A stretch of 64,000 bases of DNA, taken from the NCBI RefSeq assembly GCF_026965555.1, contig NZ_CP114040.1:1240001-1304000 (forward strand), written 5' to 3'. The notes below the pieces were generated by a model. It was not told the origin of the DNA and ran no database searches. It saw only the letters and a list, made by a program, of their open reading frames with translations. This stretch comes from Nannocystis punicea (GTDB taxonomy: Bacteria > Myxococcota_A > Polyangia > Nannocystales > Nannocystaceae). A program made the translations under genes and the position numbers. Below, piece by piece: positions 26,892-35,194 of the stretch. Each line of letters begins with the position of its first letter. The stretch's first letter is position 1.

Positions 26892-27773
26892 TCACGAGCG
26901 GAGGCTGGCGGCGAGCGGCGGGGGGGCGGCGAGGAGCTGCTCGGACCAGCGGCGGAGGTGGGCGAGGAGGTCGTTGCGGCCGGCGCAGGTGGGGATCCGT
27001 CCGGCGGCCTGGTCGACGAGCTCGCCGAGGTGGAGGGTGGCGCCGCTGAGCCCGAGCTCGCGGACGGCCGAGGGCCGGTGATGGGTGCGGTCCTGGCCGA
27101 CCGGCTTGCCGAGCAGCTCGGGCCGGCCGTAGGCGTCGCGGATGTCGTCGGCGATCTGGTAGGCCTCGCCCAGGCGATAGCCGAGGCCGGTCCACTGCAA
27201 GGGGTCGCCGCCGCCTGTCATGGCCCCGGCGATCACGGCGGCCTCGAACAGGGCGCCCGTCTTGGCCCGGTGATAGCGGCCGAGGTCGTCGAGGCCGACC
27301 TCGGACTCCCACCCCTGGCCGGCGACGATGCCCGCAGGCCCGCCGACGCCGCGCGCGACCACCCGCAAGAGGCCGGGCAAGAGGTGCGGGTGCGGCCCGC
27401 CGGCCCGCGCGAGGGTCTCGAAGGCGAGGACGATCAGGGCGTTGCCGGCGAGGATCGCCAGCTCCTCGCCGAATGCGGCGTGGACGGTGGCGTGGCCGCG
27501 CCGGACGGCGGCGTCGTCGAAACACGGCAAATCGTCGTAGACCAGCGAGGCGCAGTGCAGCAGCTCGACTGCGGCCGCCGCCGCATCCACCAGCGCAGGA
27601 TGCGCGTCCCCGCACGCCTCGGCCACCGCCAGGCAGAACTCGGGGCGAAATCGCGCGCCGCCCGGGAAGACCGCGTGGCGCATGGCCTCCCCGAGGCGCG
27701 GGGGACAGGGCGCTGCGGTCGCCTGGTCGAGGCAGCTCTTGAGGGCTCGGTCGATGCGCCGTCGCGAATCCAT
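26892..27773 (-). CDS. crtE: Geranylgeranyl diphosphate synthase
   Basis: 293-residue trans-prenyltransferase making C20 (GGPP) for carotenoids. The first Asp-rich motif is DDLPCFDD (DDxxxxD) and the second is DDIRD. The upstream FPGGARFRPEF has Ala where many prenyl synthases have Lys (GGKRxRP), a variant also found in CrtE proteins of phototrophs. GRYHRAKTGALFEAAV and YQIADDIRD are normal. It is divergent from crtD with a 146-bp gap that should hold both promoters. Chain length is inferred from the pathway context. Confidence 0.9.
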   Translation of the reverse strand: MDSRRRIDRALKSCLDQATAAPCPPRLGEAMRHAVFPGGARFRPEFCLAVAEACGDAHPALVDAAAAAVELLHCASLVYDDLPCFDDAAVRRGHATVHAAFGEELAILAGNALIVLAFETLARAGGPHPHLLPGLLRVVARGVGGPAGIVAGQGWESEVGLDDLGRYHRAKTGALFEAAVIAGAMTGGGDPLQWTGLGYRLGEAYQIADDIRDAYGRPELLGKPVGQDRTHHRPSAVRELGLSGATLHLGELVDQAAGRIPTCAGRNDLLAHLRRWSEQLLAAPPPLAASLRS

Positions 27774-27919
27774 GACTGCTCTCAGGCCCGCCCGGGCCGC
27801 CGATACAACAAAGATAGGCGCAAAAGTGTGCCTGCGTGTTCAAGCATTGTCAATGAATCGAGCTGATCGTTGGACAAAGACTTGAAACCTGGAGTGGTCG
27901 CGATAATTTGGCGACAGTC
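27774..27919. promoter_or_regulatory. Divergent crtE-crtD promoter region
   Basis: A 146-bp gap, lower in GC than its surroundings, between the starts of crtE (minus) and crtD (plus). It contains ACAACAAAGATAGG on one side and TTGGACAAAGACTTGAAACC with GATAATTTGG on the other, which could supply -35/-10 elements for crtD. In myxobacteria carotenoid promoters are commonly light-controlled, but no regulator gene is in the window. Confidence 0.4.
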
Positions 27920-29485
27920 ATGGTGGTGGCGAAGCAGAGCCCCCGCGTGGTGGTGGTCGGTGGCGGGGCCGGAGGTCTGGCGGCGGCCGTGGACTGTGCC
28001 CGCCGCGGGGCGACCGTGGTGCTGCTCGAGCGCGGCGCGGAGGTCGGCGGCAAGGTGCGCCAGGAGTGGGTCGGAGGCCAGTCGATCGACGCCGGGCCCA
28101 CGGTGCTGACGATGCGCTGGGTGTTCGAGGGGCTGTTCGCCGACGCGGGCGCGGCTCTGGCGGAGCACGTGCAACTGCAAGCATTGACGGTGCTGGCGCG
28201 CCACGCGTGGCAAGACGGCGAGCGGCTCGACCTGTACGCCGACCGCGAGGCCACGGCGGCGGCCATCACCCGCTTCGCCTCGGCGGCCGACGCCTCCGGG
28301 TACCTCGCGTTCTGCCGCCACACAGAGGCGATCTACCAGAAAGTCCAGGGTCCGTTCATCCGCACGGCGCAGCCGACGTTGGCGACCCTGGTCGGCTCGC
28401 TCGGCCTCCGCGGGCTGCCGGGCGCCCTCGGCCTCGACTTCCACCGGACGATGTGGAAGGCCCTCGGCGATTTCTTCCAGGATCCGCGGCTGCGCCAGCT
28501 GTTCGCCCGCTACGCGACGTATTACGGCTCAAGCCCGTTCGAGGCCCCGGCCACGCTCAACCTGATCGCCCACGTCGAGCAGGCTGGAGTGTGGGCCCCC
28601 GCGGGCGGGATGTCGGCGCTGACTCGGGCGATCGCCGAGCTGGCCCGCCGCCACGGGGCGGAGATCCGCTGCGGGGCCGAGGTCGCGGCGATCGAGGCCG
28701 ACGACCGGGTCCGGGCGGTCCGCCTGACGTCCGGGGAGCGGCTGCCGGCCGACGCGGTGATCTTCGCCGGCGACCTGGCAGCCCTGGCCGGCGGCCTGCT
28801 CGGCGCGGCTCCGGCGCGGGCCGTGAAGACGCCCCCGAAGTCGCGACGCTCGCTGTCGGCGATGACGTGGTGCCTGCGCGGCACGGCCGGCGGCTGGCCG
28901 CTGGCGTATCACAACGTACTGTTCTCGCGGGACTACGCGGCCGAATTCACGGCGCTGATGGACCGCAGGGCGCTCCCGGCCGAGCCCACGGTCTACGTCT
29001 GCGCGCCGGATCGCCGCGGCGGTCCCCCACCGGCCGCGGCGGAGCGCCTGTTCGTCCTGGTGAACGCGCCGCCCCGCGGCGGCGAAGGGTGGCTCACGGC
29101 GAGGGAGATCGAGGCATGCGAACGAGCGACATGGCGAGTGATCGAGCGCTGCGGGCTGTCGATGGCGCCGGCGGAGCCGCCGCGGGTGACGACGCCCGAC
29201 GACTTCGCGGCGAGGTTCCCCGGCTCGGGCGGGGGGCTGTACGGGACGGCGACGCGGGGCCTGCTGGACGCGCTGGGGCGGCCGACGGCGGCGACGAAGC
29301 TGCCGGGGCTCTACGTGGCCGGGGGCAGCGTGCATCCGGGGGCGGGGGTGCCGATGGCGACGCTGAGCGGGCGGTTCGCCGCGGCGACGGCGTGCGCGGG
29401 CCTCTGTTCGACCGGGTGGTCCCTCCGGGCGGCTACGGCTGGTGGTACATCGACGCGCTCAGCGACGACGGCGCCCACGGGCTGA
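27920..29485 (+). CDS. crtD: CrtD-type hydroxycarotenoid 3,4-desaturase
   Basis: 521-residue CrtI-family flavoprotein. It starts at ATG 27920, 12 bp inside a possible TTG start. FAD motif: VVVVGGGAGGLAAAVDCARRG, then LLERGAEVGGKV and IDAGPTVLTM. The C-terminus has GLYVAGGSVHPGAGVPMATLSGR. The overall pattern, especially DAGPTVLTMRWVFEGLF and the CrtC gene fused behind it, fits CrtD, which introduces the 3,4 double bond into 1-hydroxylated carotenoids. Its last 94 nt overlap the start of crtC in another frame, so translation is coupled. Discrimination from other CrtI-type desaturases rests partly on context. Confidence 0.82.
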   Translation: MVVAKQSPRVVVVGGGAGGLAAAVDCARRGATVVLLERGAEVGGKVRQEWVGGQSIDAGPTVLTMRWVFEGLFADAGAALAEHVQLQALTVLARHAWQDGERLDLYADREATAAAITRFASAADASGYLAFCRHTEAIYQKVQGPFIRTAQPTLATLVGSLGLRGLPGALGLDFHRTMWKALGDFFQDPRLRQLFARYATYYGSSPFEAPATLNLIAHVEQAGVWAPAGGMSALTRAIAELARRHGAEIRCGAEVAAIEADDRVRAVRLTSGERLPADAVIFAGDLAALAGGLLGAAPARAVKTPPKSRRSLSAMTWCLRGTAGGWPLAYHNVLFSRDYAAEFTALMDRRALPAEPTVYVCAPDRRGGPPPAAAERLFVLVNAPPRGGEGWLTAREIEACERATWRVIERCGLSMAPAEPPRVTTPDDFAARFPGSGGGLYGTATRGLLDALGRPTAATKLPGLYVAGGSVHPGAGVPMATLSGRFAAATACAGLCSTGWSLRAATAGGTSTRSATTAPTG

Positions 29486-30330
29486 CGATCATCGCCTTCG
29501 TCGGCAGCGTGTTCTCGCCGTACTACGCCAGGGCCCGCGCCAGAGCCCCCGCCGGCGCGGCCGACCCGATGGCCCACTGCGCGATCAACGTGGCGCTCTA
29601 CGGGCCCGGCGTGGACGCGTGGGTGTTCACCGAGTACGGCGCCAGCGAGGTCGAGCGCCGGCCGGAGCAGCTGCAGGTCGGCGGCAGCTCGCTGACCTGG
29701 GAGGGCGACTGCCTGGTGGTCCGCTTCGACGAGCGCACGGCGGTGCTCGGCCAGCGGGTGGCCGGGACGGTGCGCCTGTACCCGTCGGCGTTCCCCGACC
29801 GCCCGGAGCCGATCGACGCCCACGGCCGCCACACGTGGTTCCCCGCGGCCCCGCACGCGCACGTGGTGGCCGAGCTGACGGCGCCGGCGCTGACCCTGCG
29901 CGGGACCGGCTACCACGACGCGAACTTCGGCGACGAGCCGCTCGAGGCGGGCTTCGTCGAGTGGAGCTGGTCGCGCGCGGCGCTGTCCGACCGCACCGTG
30001 GTGCTGTACGACGCCCACCGCTGCGACGGCAGCCAGCTGCAGCTCGGGCGGGTGTTCCACGCCGACGGCCGGGTCGAGCCGCTGGCCGCCGCGCACGCGA
30101 TGAAGCTCGGCCGCACGCGCTGGTGGATCGCCCGCTCCACCCGGACCGACGGCGCCCCCGCCACGGTGATCCGCACGCTCGAGGACACGCCGTTCTATGC
30201 GCGCACCCAGGTGGCCACCCGCGTCGGCGAGGTGCCGGTGCGCGCGGTCCACGAGTCGCTGTCGCTGTCGCGCTTCTGCTCGCCGCTGGTGCAGACGATG
30301 CTGCCGTTCCGGATCCGCCGGGTGAGCTGA
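29392..30330 (+). CDS. crtC: Carotenoid 1,2-hydratase (hydroxyneurosporene synthase)
   Basis: About 312 residues from GTG 29392, the start that gives VRGPLFDRVVPPGGYGWWY, a classic CrtC N-terminus. Other family-type segments are IIAFVGSVFSPYYA, HCAINVALYGPGVDAW and YHDANFGDEPLEAGFVEWSWSRA. The enzyme adds water across the 1,2 double bond of an acyclic (psi) end group to give a tertiary alcohol. Its first 94 nt lie inside crtD in a different frame, an unusually long overlap. The 3' end is followed directly by a palindrome cluster. Confidence 0.9.
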   Translation: MRGPLFDRVVPPGGYGWWYIDALSDDGAHGLTIIAFVGSVFSPYYARARARAPAGAADPMAHCAINVALYGPGVDAWVFTEYGASEVERRPEQLQVGGSSLTWEGDCLVVRFDERTAVLGQRVAGTVRLYPSAFPDRPEPIDAHGRHTWFPAAPHAHVVAELTAPALTLRGTGYHDANFGDEPLEAGFVEWSWSRAALSDRTVVLYDAHRCDGSQLQLGRVFHADGRVEPLAAAHAMKLGRTRWWIARSTRTDGAPATVIRTLEDTPFYARTQVATRVGEVPVRAVHESLSLSRFCSPLVQTMLPFRIRRVS

Positions 30331-30334
30331 AGTA

Positions 30335-30399
30335 CATGTTTTAAGGATAATGCCCGATCGGGCATGTTCGATGGTTCATGTCCGAGAGAGCATGTCCGA
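30335..30399. repeat. Palindrome cluster between convergent crtC and phosphatase genes
   Basis: Contains TACATGTTTTA, a perfect 14-bp palindrome TGCCCGATCGGGCA (30351-30364), and CATGTCCGAGAGAGCATGTCCGA. The right part overlaps the 3' end of the minus-strand gene and supplies its last codons (SDMLSRT). It could serve as a bidirectional terminator. Confidence 0.7.
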
Positions 30400-31965
30400 T
30401 CGGCGGCGGAGCGGGCGCAGGCCGACCAGGGCGGCGACGACCACGGCGACGCCGGCGACCGCGGGGAACATCAGGGCGGCGAAGTAGGGGAAGAAGTAGA
30501 CGGTGGGCGAGGGGACCGGGAAGCCGAGGTGCCAGCCGAGCACCAGCGGGTGGGCCGCGGAGAGCACCGCGCCGGCCAGCAAGATCGCCGCGAGGTCGAG
30601 CATCAGGGCGCAGCGATCGCGGCGCACCAGCCAGTGGACCAGCGCGGCGAGGCTGGTCCAGCCGAGGCCGAGAGTGAGGGTGAAGCCGATGAACTCGCCG
30701 CGGCCCGCGACCGAGCTGAGGTCGAAGCTGCCGCGCAGGCCGACCTGCAGGGCGTAGGTGACGGCCCCGAACACCGCCACGAAGCCGAGGCCGAACAGCG
30801 CGGCGCTGCGGGCCTCGCCCTGCCGCTCGCGGCGGCGGTGGAGGTGGAGCTGCAGCAGGAACACCAGCGCCAGGGCGGCGACCAGGACCCGGGCGCCGCG
30901 GCGGTGGCCGGCCCGGTGGGCCTCGTAGAAGGCGTCCCAGCTGCCGTCGCTGTCCGGCAGCCACGCGCGCACGGCCGCCTCGTTGGCCCGGCGGAACCGC
31001 TCGACGGCGGCGCGGCGATCCTCGAAATACGCGGGCGGGAAGGCGGCGGGGTCGACGAGGTCCCACAGGGCGTCGAGGTCGTCGTCGCCGGCGCGCATGT
31101 GGGCCGGGAACGGCAGGCCGAGCAGCAGCGCCAGCGAGGGCGCGACTGTGGTGATTTGCAAATGGCCGTACTCGGGGTCGCGGCGCACGCCGAGGCCGGC
31201 GTGGCAGGTCATGACATTGGCGATCGGCTCCTGCGCGCCGCCGTGGCCGCCGCGCGGCGAGTGCCCGTGGTCGGCGGTGAGGATCACGAGGTCCCGCGAG
31301 AAGTCGACGGTGCGCAAGAAGCCGGTGAGCTCGCGGTCGACCCGCGCGACCGCCTCGGCGTACTCGCGCGAGGCGGCCCCGAACTCGTGGCCGGCCTCGT
31401 CGACGTAGAGCGGGTGGACCAGCTGGAGGTCGGCCGGCGGGACCGCGGCGAAGTAGTCGACGTCGAGGGGGAGGACGTCGTAGCTGGTGAAGGCGCCGGG
31501 GAACAGCTCGCGCCACCAGGTCAGCTCGCTGACGGCGGCGACCGACAGGCCGGCGCCGCGGGCCAGGCTCCACACGGACTGGGCGAACAGGGGCGACTCG
31601 TCGTCGTTGCCGCGGGCGCCGGTGCGGTCCTGCTCGAGGCCGGTGGAGATCGTCGCGTAGACCGGTCGCGACATCGACGGCACGCCGACGGCGGTCTTGC
31701 GGCACTGGCCGTGCTCGCGCAGGAGCGCGATCGCGCCCATGGTCCTGGCGGCCTCGTGCCCGAGCCCGTCGACCACCACGAGGACGCTGCGGCGCGGTCT
31801 ACGCGGCTCCGCGTCCGGCGCGATCGCGTCCTCGACCTGCACCGCGAAGAAGCCGGTGGCGTGCGACGACAGCCGCGCGGAGTAGGTGACTCCCAGCAGC
31901 AGCGGGACGCCCAGGCCGAGCGCGCTGCAGGCGAGGAGGAGCACCAGGCATTGCCGGACGGTCAT
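30376..31965 (-). CDS. Membrane alkaline-phosphatase-superfamily protein
   Basis: 529-residue protein with an N-terminal membrane segment, a large catalytic domain (about residues 55-345) and about five C-terminal transmembrane helices. The metal-binding motifs are VVVDGLGHE near residue 64, PSMSRPVYATISTG (nucleophile region), HPLYVDEAGHEFG and ILTADHGHSPRGGHGG. This layout resembles type I phosphodiesterases and the phosphoethanolamine-transferase-like proteins of lipid or glycan anchor synthesis, but the substrate cannot be assigned. The C-terminus ends inside the palindrome cluster. It is divergent from the DUF4056 gene, with starts about 20 bp apart. Confidence 0.8.
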   Translation of the reverse strand: MTVRQCLVLLLACSALGLGVPLLLGVTYSARLSSHATGFFAVQVEDAIAPDAEPRRPRRSVLVVVDGLGHEAARTMGAIALLREHGQCRKTAVGVPSMSRPVYATISTGLEQDRTGARGNDDESPLFAQSVWSLARGAGLSVAAVSELTWWRELFPGAFTSYDVLPLDVDYFAAVPPADLQLVHPLYVDEAGHEFGAASREYAEAVARVDRELTGFLRTVDFSRDLVILTADHGHSPRGGHGGAQEPIANVMTCHAGLGVRRDPEYGHLQITTVAPSLALLLGLPFPAHMRAGDDDLDALWDLVDPAAFPPAYFEDRRAAVERFRRANEAAVRAWLPDSDGSWDAFYEAHRAGHRRGARVLVAALALVFLLQLHLHRRRERQGEARSAALFGLGFVAVFGAVTYALQVGLRGSFDLSSVAGRGEFIGFTLTLGLGWTSLAALVHWLVRRDRCALMLDLAAILLAGAVLSAAHPLVLGWHLGFPVPSPTVYFFPYFAALMFPAVAGVAVVVAALVGLRPLRRRSDMLSRT

Positions 31966-31986
31966 GTCTCAGTTAGAGCATGGACC

Positions 31987-33306
31987 GTGCGGAGCGCCCA
32001 CGCGAATGCCGACGATCGAAGGGAACCGCCGACGACCGCCGCGCGGCGATTGCTGGCACCGCTCGTCGCGGCGATCACGGCCTGCGCGCCGACGTGGAAG
32101 GCGCCGCTGACGGTCGACAGCCGCGAGGTCGCGCGCGCCCTCAACGACCCGGCCGACGTCGTGACCGACTTCGACCCGGCCGCGGTGCCGGTGTTCGACC
32201 CGCCGAAGAAGCTCCGGCCGTGCTGCGCCTTCGGCCAGGATCTGCGGGCGGAGGTCGGGCCGGTGCCGGTGCCGCTCTACAAGAACGAGAACATCCGCTC
32301 GCCGGAGGAGATCGGGCCGCACGGCTACGACAAGGGCGAGCTGACGCGCGAGCGCAACGGGCTGGTGTACACCTGCCGCGGCGGCTTCCTCGACATCGCC
32401 CACGTGCGCGACACCGCCGACCGCACGCTCTTCCTGACGCTGCAGCTGGTGCGACGATTGCCGGAGGGGGCGACCGTCGAATGGCCCGAGGAGGGCACGA
32501 AGCGGCGGGTGGTGGTGAAGCCGCTGCCGCCCGGCCTGCTCGAGCGCCACGGCCGGTGGAAGACGGCGACGGCGCTGGCGAGCTGGGCGGTCTATCAATT
32601 GTCGACGTGGCACGAGGTGGTCACGTGGTACGGCTTCGAGAGCGTGCCGGGGGTGTCGGAGCGGCTGTCGTCGTTCTCGCCGGAGGACGTGTACTCGAAC
32701 GTGCTCGGCATCAACCTCGCGGCCGGGCTCATCCTCGACGGGGAGATCCGCTCGCGCGAGGAGTACGACGTGGCGATGCAGGCGTGGATCCGCGAGGCCC
32801 TGCGCCGCCTCGGCGCGGTGCCCAAGGACAAGGCGCGGGCGGCGATGCAGGCGGTCGACGGCCTGTGGTGGGACTCGAGCAAGCGCGTGCCGGAGTTCAC
32901 TCTGGTGACGCGTCGCTATATCCATACCGATTCGCCGATCCCGGCCTGGCTGGTCCGCGACCCCGCCGTCCGCGAGGGCTGCGCCGGCCAGCCGCCCCCG
33001 CTCCCGCTGGTCATCGACCACCGCCTCGGCGACCGCGAGATCTCCGAGCTGGCGAGCGTCGAGTTCGAGTTCGGCAAGTGGCGGCCGAAGAATTTCCCCA
33101 TGCCGCTCGCCGAGGGCACGACGGTGACCCAGGCCGACTTCCCGACCATCACCGCCGACATCCGCCACGAGGGCGCGGCGGTGTTCGGCCCCGATTTCGA
33201 CCAGCCCGGCGAGGCGCAGGCCGACCGGCCGGACGCGAAGGAAAAAATTGTGCATCGAGCCGTGACGGATCGGCGACGGCGGGCGACTACCTCCGCGGGA
33301 CCGTGA
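31987..33306 (+). CDS. DUF4056-like lipoprotein
   Basis: About 439 residues from GTG 31987, which gives a basic N-terminus and LVAAITAC as lipobox; TTG at 32050 is a shorter alternative. Central motifs YTCRGGFLDIAHVRDTAD and WHEVVTWYGFESVPG resemble the DUF4056 pattern of exported proteins of unknown function, and the conserved His and Asp residues suggest a hydrolase-like site. No catalytic assignment can be made. It is divergent from the membrane phosphatase gene and is followed by a good intrinsic terminator. Confidence 0.72.
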   Translation: MRSAHANADDRREPPTTAARRLLAPLVAAITACAPTWKAPLTVDSREVARALNDPADVVTDFDPAAVPVFDPPKKLRPCCAFGQDLRAEVGPVPVPLYKNENIRSPEEIGPHGYDKGELTRERNGLVYTCRGGFLDIAHVRDTADRTLFLTLQLVRRLPEGATVEWPEEGTKRRVVVKPLPPGLLERHGRWKTATALASWAVYQLSTWHEVVTWYGFESVPGVSERLSSFSPEDVYSNVLGINLAAGLILDGEIRSREEYDVAMQAWIREALRRLGAVPKDKARAAMQAVDGLWWDSSKRVPEFTLVTRRYIHTDSPIPAWLVRDPAVREGCAGQPPPLPLVIDHRLGDREISELASVEFEFGKWRPKNFPMPLAEGTTVTQADFPTITADIRHEGAAVFGPDFDQPGEAQADRPDAKEKIVHRAVTDRRRRATTSAGP

Positions 33307-33911
33307 TGCCGGAGTCGCGCCGGCAGCACGCACACTATCCTCGCGACGTATCCCTCCCCGGTCGCCCCGGTTCGCCGCTTCAGGCCCTCACCAGGCTTTG
33401 AAGCCTTTTTTAATTCGGCGGCAGGCCGGGCTGGAGGGCCTCGACCCGGCCCCGCAGCAGGGCCTAGCGGCCCAGGGGCTGCGAACCTGCGAGGTCGACC
33501 CGGTGCCGTTCTGCGCGTTGCGCACGGAGCGACCGAGCGACGAGTCGAGGGGCTGTCTCTGGCACGCGGCCGTCGCGGGCGAGCGGGTCGAGGGGGGGCT
33601 TGTGGCCTGTCCCGAAGACCAGAATCATCGGGCGGACCGAAGAGGCCGTGCGCAGCGAGGCCCGGTAGGCCTTGGGTCGGGAGCGGTCTCGCAACAAAGG
33701 CGGGGGAGATCTCCGGCGAGGATCTTTTCGCGCTCGCGGAGCGCGGTGCAGAAGATCTGCAAGGTCGCTCGGCATCGGCGAGGTCCGCTCGGGGCCTGGA
33801 ACCACTCAGAGCGCCGCGGCCGCAGCCCGGGCGCGTCGATCCGGCCGGCATCACCGCTTTTTAAAAGGGCGGGCTCCGGCGGGGCGTCGGGTATCCTCGC
33901 GGCACAGGCCC
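33307..33911. other. Long intergenic region after DUF4056 gene
   Basis: About 600 bp. It begins with the terminator at 33393-33411. The rest has only short Arg-rich frames with poor codon bias and an AT-rich patch (TTTTTAAAAGGG at about 33855) that may belong to the promoter of the downstream HupE-like gene. No RNA gene or mobile element recognised. Confidence 0.45.
33393..33411 (+). terminator. Intrinsic terminator
   Basis: AGGCT-TTGA-AGCCT followed by a run of five T residues, 87 bp after the DUF4056 stop codon. It is the clearest rho-independent terminator in the window. Confidence 0.7.
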
Positions 33912-35063
33912 ATGGACGCGCCGCGCGAGCCCGGATCCGAGCAGGTGTTTGATAAGACAGGGCTCTTGGGGCATGTCGCGATGGGCATGGCCGTTGGGAC
34001 ATGTCTTTTGGGGCTGGCCATCCCGCGGCTGGCGGAGGCGCACCAGGTCGGGCTGTCGCGCGGGGTCTACACGGTCGACGGGGCGGTGGTCGAGGGCGAT
34101 TTGACGTTCGCGCGGGGCGAGCTGCGGGCGCTGGCGCCGGGGCTCGACGGCGACGGGGACGGGACGCTGAGCGAGGCCGAAGTGGCGGCGGGGGGCGCGG
34201 CGCTGGCTCCGGTGGTCGCGGGGATCGGTGTGGCGAGCGACGGCGAGGCGTGCGTCGGGACGCTGACGCGGGCGTCGCTGACGGAGGAGGACGGGGCTTC
34301 GCTGGCGATCCGCTTCGCCTGTCCGCAGCCGCCAGAGTCGCTGACGCTGACGTGGTCGCTGTTCGACGCGCTGTCGACGGGGCACCGGCACCTGGGGCAG
34401 TTCGTCCGACCCGGAGCTGGCCCCGAGGACATCCTCGCCGAGCCGGTGCTGCACGCGCGCGCGCCGGCGGCGACCGTGGCGCTCGCGGGCGGGGAGGCGG
34501 AGGCGCCGGCGCGGCCGGTGTCGGCCTACTTCGAGCTCGGGGTCGAGCACATCCTGATCGGGACCGATCACCTGGTGTTCCTGCTCGGTCTGGTGGTGGT
34601 CGGCGGCCGGCTGCGCTCGCTGGTCGCGGTGATCACTGCGTTCACGATCGGCCACTCGCTGAGCCTGGCGCTGGCGACTCTGGGGATCTGGACGCCGAGC
34701 GGGGCGTGGGTCGAGCCGGCGATCGCGCTGTCGATCGCGTACGTCGGCGTCGAAAATTTCTTCGTCCCCGACGCGGCCGGGCGCTGGCGGATCACGCTGC
34801 CGTTCGGGTTCATTCACGGGTTCGGGTTCGCCGGGGTGCTGGCCGAGCTCGGGCTGCCGGCCGGCGAGGTGGCGCCGGCGCTGCTGCTGTTCAACCTCGG
34901 GGTCGAGGCGGGGCAGCTCGCAGTGCTGGCGCTGGTGCTGCCGCTGCTCATGGCGCTCGGGCGCTTGCCGGCGTACCGACAATTGCAGGGCGCGCGGTGG
35001 ATCTCGGGGGCCATCGTGCTCGCGGGGCTGTGGTGGTTCTTCGAGCGCGTGTTCGGCGGGTGA
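33912..35063 (+). CDS. HupE/UreJ-family membrane protein with EF-hand-like loop
   Basis: 383-residue protein. A signal peptide ends near AEAHQ; its hydrophobic core is partly encoded by palindrome copies (about 33968-34010). An extracytoplasmic region carries DGDGDGTLSEAE at about residues 78-89, a textbook EF-hand calcium loop. The C-terminal half has about six membrane helices starting with HILIGTDHLVFLLGL, the HupE/UreJ signature, with later FGFIHGFGFAGVL. HupE/UreJ proteins are linked to nickel or cobalt uptake, but this two-part architecture is widespread and its cargo is unproven. The first ATG at 33912 is used; an internal ATG at about 33981 would shorten the leader. Confidence 0.82.
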   Translation: MDAPREPGSEQVFDKTGLLGHVAMGMAVGTCLLGLAIPRLAEAHQVGLSRGVYTVDGAVVEGDLTFARGELRALAPGLDGDGDGTLSEAEVAAGGAALAPVVAGIGVASDGEACVGTLTRASLTEEDGASLAIRFACPQPPESLTLTWSLFDALSTGHRHLGQFVRPGAGPEDILAEPVLHARAPAATVALAGGEAEAPARPVSAYFELGVEHILIGTDHLVFLLGLVVVGGRLRSLVAVITAFTIGHSLSLALATLGIWTPSGAWVEPAIALSIAYVGVENFFVPDAAGRWRITLPFGFIHGFGFAGVLAELGLPAGEVAPALLLFNLGVEAGQLAVLALVLPLLMALGRLPAYRQLQGARWISGAIVLAGLWWFFERVFGG

Positions 35064-35194
35064 GCCCGCGGTTCGAGTCGTGAGTGTCGGTGCGGCGCCG
35101 GCTCATTCGCCGCGCCGACTGCGAGTTCCGGGGGGCTCATCGTCACGCGCGAGGGCGAGTCGCCGGCGCGCTTGGTCGACGAAGGCACCCTCGA

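Noticed and set aside
27779..28444. Minus-strand frame across the crtD start
   Set aside because: Composition is Arg/His-rich and it lies wholly opposite crtD, whose FAD-binding motifs are clear.
33464..33805. Minus-strand frame in the long gap before the HupE-like gene
   Set aside because: Short, Arg/Pro-rich and without a start signal or recognisable motif.
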